Of a stretch of DNA of 64,000 nt, positions 62,454-64,000 are shown piece after piece. The translations under genes were made by a program, and so were the position numbers. The DNA comes from Cupriavidus plantarum (lineage in GTDB: Bacteria; Pseudomonadota; Gammaproteobacteria; Burkholderiales; Burkholderiaceae). The stretch lies in NCBI RefSeq assembly GCF_905397285.1, contig NZ_CAJPUX010000003.1:557770-621769 (forward strand), given 5' to 3'. The notes below the pieces were generated by a model. It ran no database searches. It worked only from the letters and a program-made list of their open reading frames with translations, and was not told the DNA's origin. Every line of letters begins with the position of its first letter. Positions within the stretch are counted from its first letter, which is position 1.

Positions 62454-64000
62454 GTGAGTGTGAACCTACATCGCCGGAAAGATGCGCCTACTGTCCGTCA
62501 GCGCTGGTCAACGCTGGCCGTGACGGCTCTCGGTCTGCTGCTCGCGCAGCCGGCCGCGTATGCCGCAGGGTTTGGACAACTACGGGTCCAGTCGAACCTG
62601 GGGCAACCGCTCCAGGCTGAAATCGATATCAGTGGGGTCGCGCCGGAAGAGGCGGAGAGCCTCGTCGTCAAGCTCGCGTCCCCGGCTGCCTATGCGCGTG
62701 CCGGCCTGACGTACCTGCCGGCCGTCGGCAGCGTGCGCGTCAACGTCGAGCGCCGTCCGAACGGCAGCTACGTCGCCTACGTGCGTTCCAACCAGCCCAT
62801 CAGCGAGCCGTTCGTCGACATCCTCGTCGACATGGCATGGTCCAGCGGCAAGGTGACGCGCGCGTACACCTTCCTGCTCGATCCGGCCGGCAGCAAGTCC
62901 GCGCCGCAGTCGTTCGCGCCGACCACGGTCGTGCAGGCCGCGACGCCGGATGCGTCGCCCGCCGAGAATACGGTCGCACCCGCACCGCTGGCCGCGCCGG
63001 CCCCTGTGCCGTCCGCCGCGCCGAGCGCCGCAGCCACGGCCGACAATGCCCCGGCGCGCCCGCGCCCCGCGCCGCGCCGCGCGCAACAACCTGCAGCGCC
63101 GGCCGCGACAGATGGCGCCGCGCCCGCCGGCAGCTACACCGTGCAGCGTGGCGACACGTTGTCGTCCATCGCCGGCGAAGCGACGCAGGGCGCGGAGTCC
63201 GTGTCGCTCGACCAGATGCTGCTCGCGCTGTACCGGAACAATCCGAACGCGTTCATCGGCGGCAATATCAACCGCATCAAGTCGGGCGCGGTCCTCAAGG
63301 TCCCGACCGCCGAACAGGCGCAGTCCGTTAGCCCGCGCGAAGCGCGCCGCGAAGTGGTCGCGCGCACGCAGGGCTTCGACAGCTATCGCGCGCGCCTGGC
63401 CGCGGCGGCCGCAGCCAAATCTGTCGAAGGGGGTACGGGCCGCGAGCAATCGGGCGCCGTGACCGCACGCGTGCAGGAGCAGGCCGCGCCGGCCGCCGGC
63501 CCGCGCGACGAACTCAAGCTCAGTAAGGGTGAGCGCGGCGCTCAGGCCAAGGCGAACGCCCAGGCGGAAGCCGGCGTCGCCAACGAGCGCAAGCTCAAGG
63601 AAGCCGAGTCGAAGCTCGCCCAGCTCGAGAAGAACGTCTCCGATATGCAGCGCCTGATGGAGCTGAAGAATGCGGAGATCTCGAAGCTGGCGCAGTCGAA
63701 CGAGGCGGCGAAGTCCGCAGCGACGGCCCCCGCGGCCGGCAGCCCGTCGTCCGCGGCTTCTCCCGCCACATCGACCAACGCCGCCGCCGCCGCGCCGGCA
63801 CCGACGGTGATCCCGGCGGAACCGGCCAAGGCCGATGCCGCCACGACGGCAGGCACGCCGGCGGCGCCGGTTGCCGGTACGACGACGAGCGCGACCACCA
63901 CGCCTGCGACCGCGCCTTCGTCCCTCACCGCGGCGGCCTCCGATGCCGCCGCGCCGGCACCGGCCGTGACGGCCGCGGCCGCTTCGGCGCCGCAGGCAGC
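62454..64000 (+). CDS. fimV: FimV family peptidoglycan-associated protein (partial, N-terminal)
   Basis: A frame from GTG 62454 to the window end without a stop (515 codons). A signal peptide (RWSTLAVTALGLLLAQPAAYA) is followed by the FimV N-terminal domain GFGQLRVQSNLGQPLQAEID. A Pro/Ala-rich linker leads to a LysM domain (GSYTVQRGDTLSSIAGE and NPNAFIGGNINRIKSG, about residues 225-285), then a coiled coil at about 375-420 (KLKEAESKLAQLEKN) and more Ala/Pro/Thr-rich sequence. FimV links peptidoglycan to polar type IV pilus and twitching functions in Pseudomonas. Downstream of asd is its usual place. The C-terminal part lies beyond the window. GGAG before GTG supports the start; GTG 62460 is an alternative. 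Confidence 0.93.
   Translation, partial: MSVNLHRRKDAPTVRQRWSTLAVTALGLLLAQPAAYAAGFGQLRVQSNLGQPLQAEIDISGVAPEEAESLVVKLASPAAYARAGLTYLPAVGSVRVNVERRPNGSYVAYVRSNQPISEPFVDILVDMAWSSGKVTRAYTFLLDPAGSKSAPQSFAPTTVVQAATPDASPAENTVAPAPLAAPAPVPSAAPSAAATADNAPARPRPAPRRAQQPAAPAATDGAAPAGSYTVQRGDTLSSIAGEATQGAESVSLDQMLLALYRNNPNAFIGGNINRIKSGAVLKVPTAEQAQSVSPREARREVVARTQGFDSYRARLAAAAAAKSVEGGTGREQSGAVTARVQEQAAPAAGPRDELKLSKGERGAQAKANAQAEAGVANERKLKEAESKLAQLEKNVSDMQRLMELKNAEISKLAQSNEAAKSAATAPAAGSPSSAASPATSTNAAAAAPAPTVIPAEPAKADAATTAGTPAAPVAGTTTSATTTPATAPSSLTAAASDAAAPAPAVTAAAASAPQA

Overview
The window is a GC-rich stretch of bacterial chromosome that looks like Cupriavidus/Ralstonia-type Burkholderiaceae. The strongest hints are the TCA-cycle block (acnA, a CitE-like lyase, mdh, a GntR regulator, sdhCDAB-sdhE-gltA) next to a liv ABC transporter and leuC-leuD-leuB-asd-fimV. 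A free-living heterotroph is also suggested by an L-lactate permease, LpxO, two MocR-type regulators and a diguanylate cyclase. The genus is an inference from gene content and order; no rRNA is present.

Layout. 1-5.6 kb: initiator tRNA, small unknown proteins, LpxO and a diguanylate cyclase with duplicated sensory units. 4.2-10.8 kb: a MocR regulator divergent from a DUF2917-like protein, two unrelated FAD oxidoreductases, a DUF1415 protein and a methyltransferase. 11-14.6 kb: a FapA/DUF342 protein, a receiver domain without its phospho-acceptor, a lipoprotein and a DUF1120 secreted protein. 14.7-23.8 kb: lactate permease, glutathione transferase, aminotransferase, RidA-family protein, two exporters, an AlaX editing protein, a VOC protein and a second MocR regulator. 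23.8-25.8 kb: htpG with a sigma-32-like promoter.

About 26.0-31.8 kb is an accessory island with visibly lower GC. It begins inside a DNA-deoxyinosine glycosylase gene that is intact on the left, and ends at a diverged, frameshifted C-terminal copy of the same gene on the right. It holds unknown ORFs, a pair of unknown genes (the second interrupted by an in-frame TGA), a degenerate IS2-group insertion sequence with a perfect 5-bp target duplication, the C-terminal remnant of a tyrosine recombinase that this IS interrupted, and a membrane protein. The best reading is an old integrative element that entered the glycosylase gene and supplied a replacement 3' end.

31.9-39.2 kb: NYN-domain protein, a coiled-coil protein, a TPR protein, a spermidine-synthase-like protein, a Tat-exported peptide-binding protein, a TrmB-like methyltransferase, a DUF2863 protein and a 44-residue membrane protein. 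39.3-51.8 kb: the TCA supercluster, with an 18-bp perfect palindrome between mdh and gntR as the likely operator. 52-57 kb: livJHMGF with a strong hairpin between livJ and livH. 57-64 kb: leuC, an entericidin-like lipoprotein, leuD, leuB, a possible Thr/Ile-rich leader peptide, asd and the start of fimV, which runs off the window.
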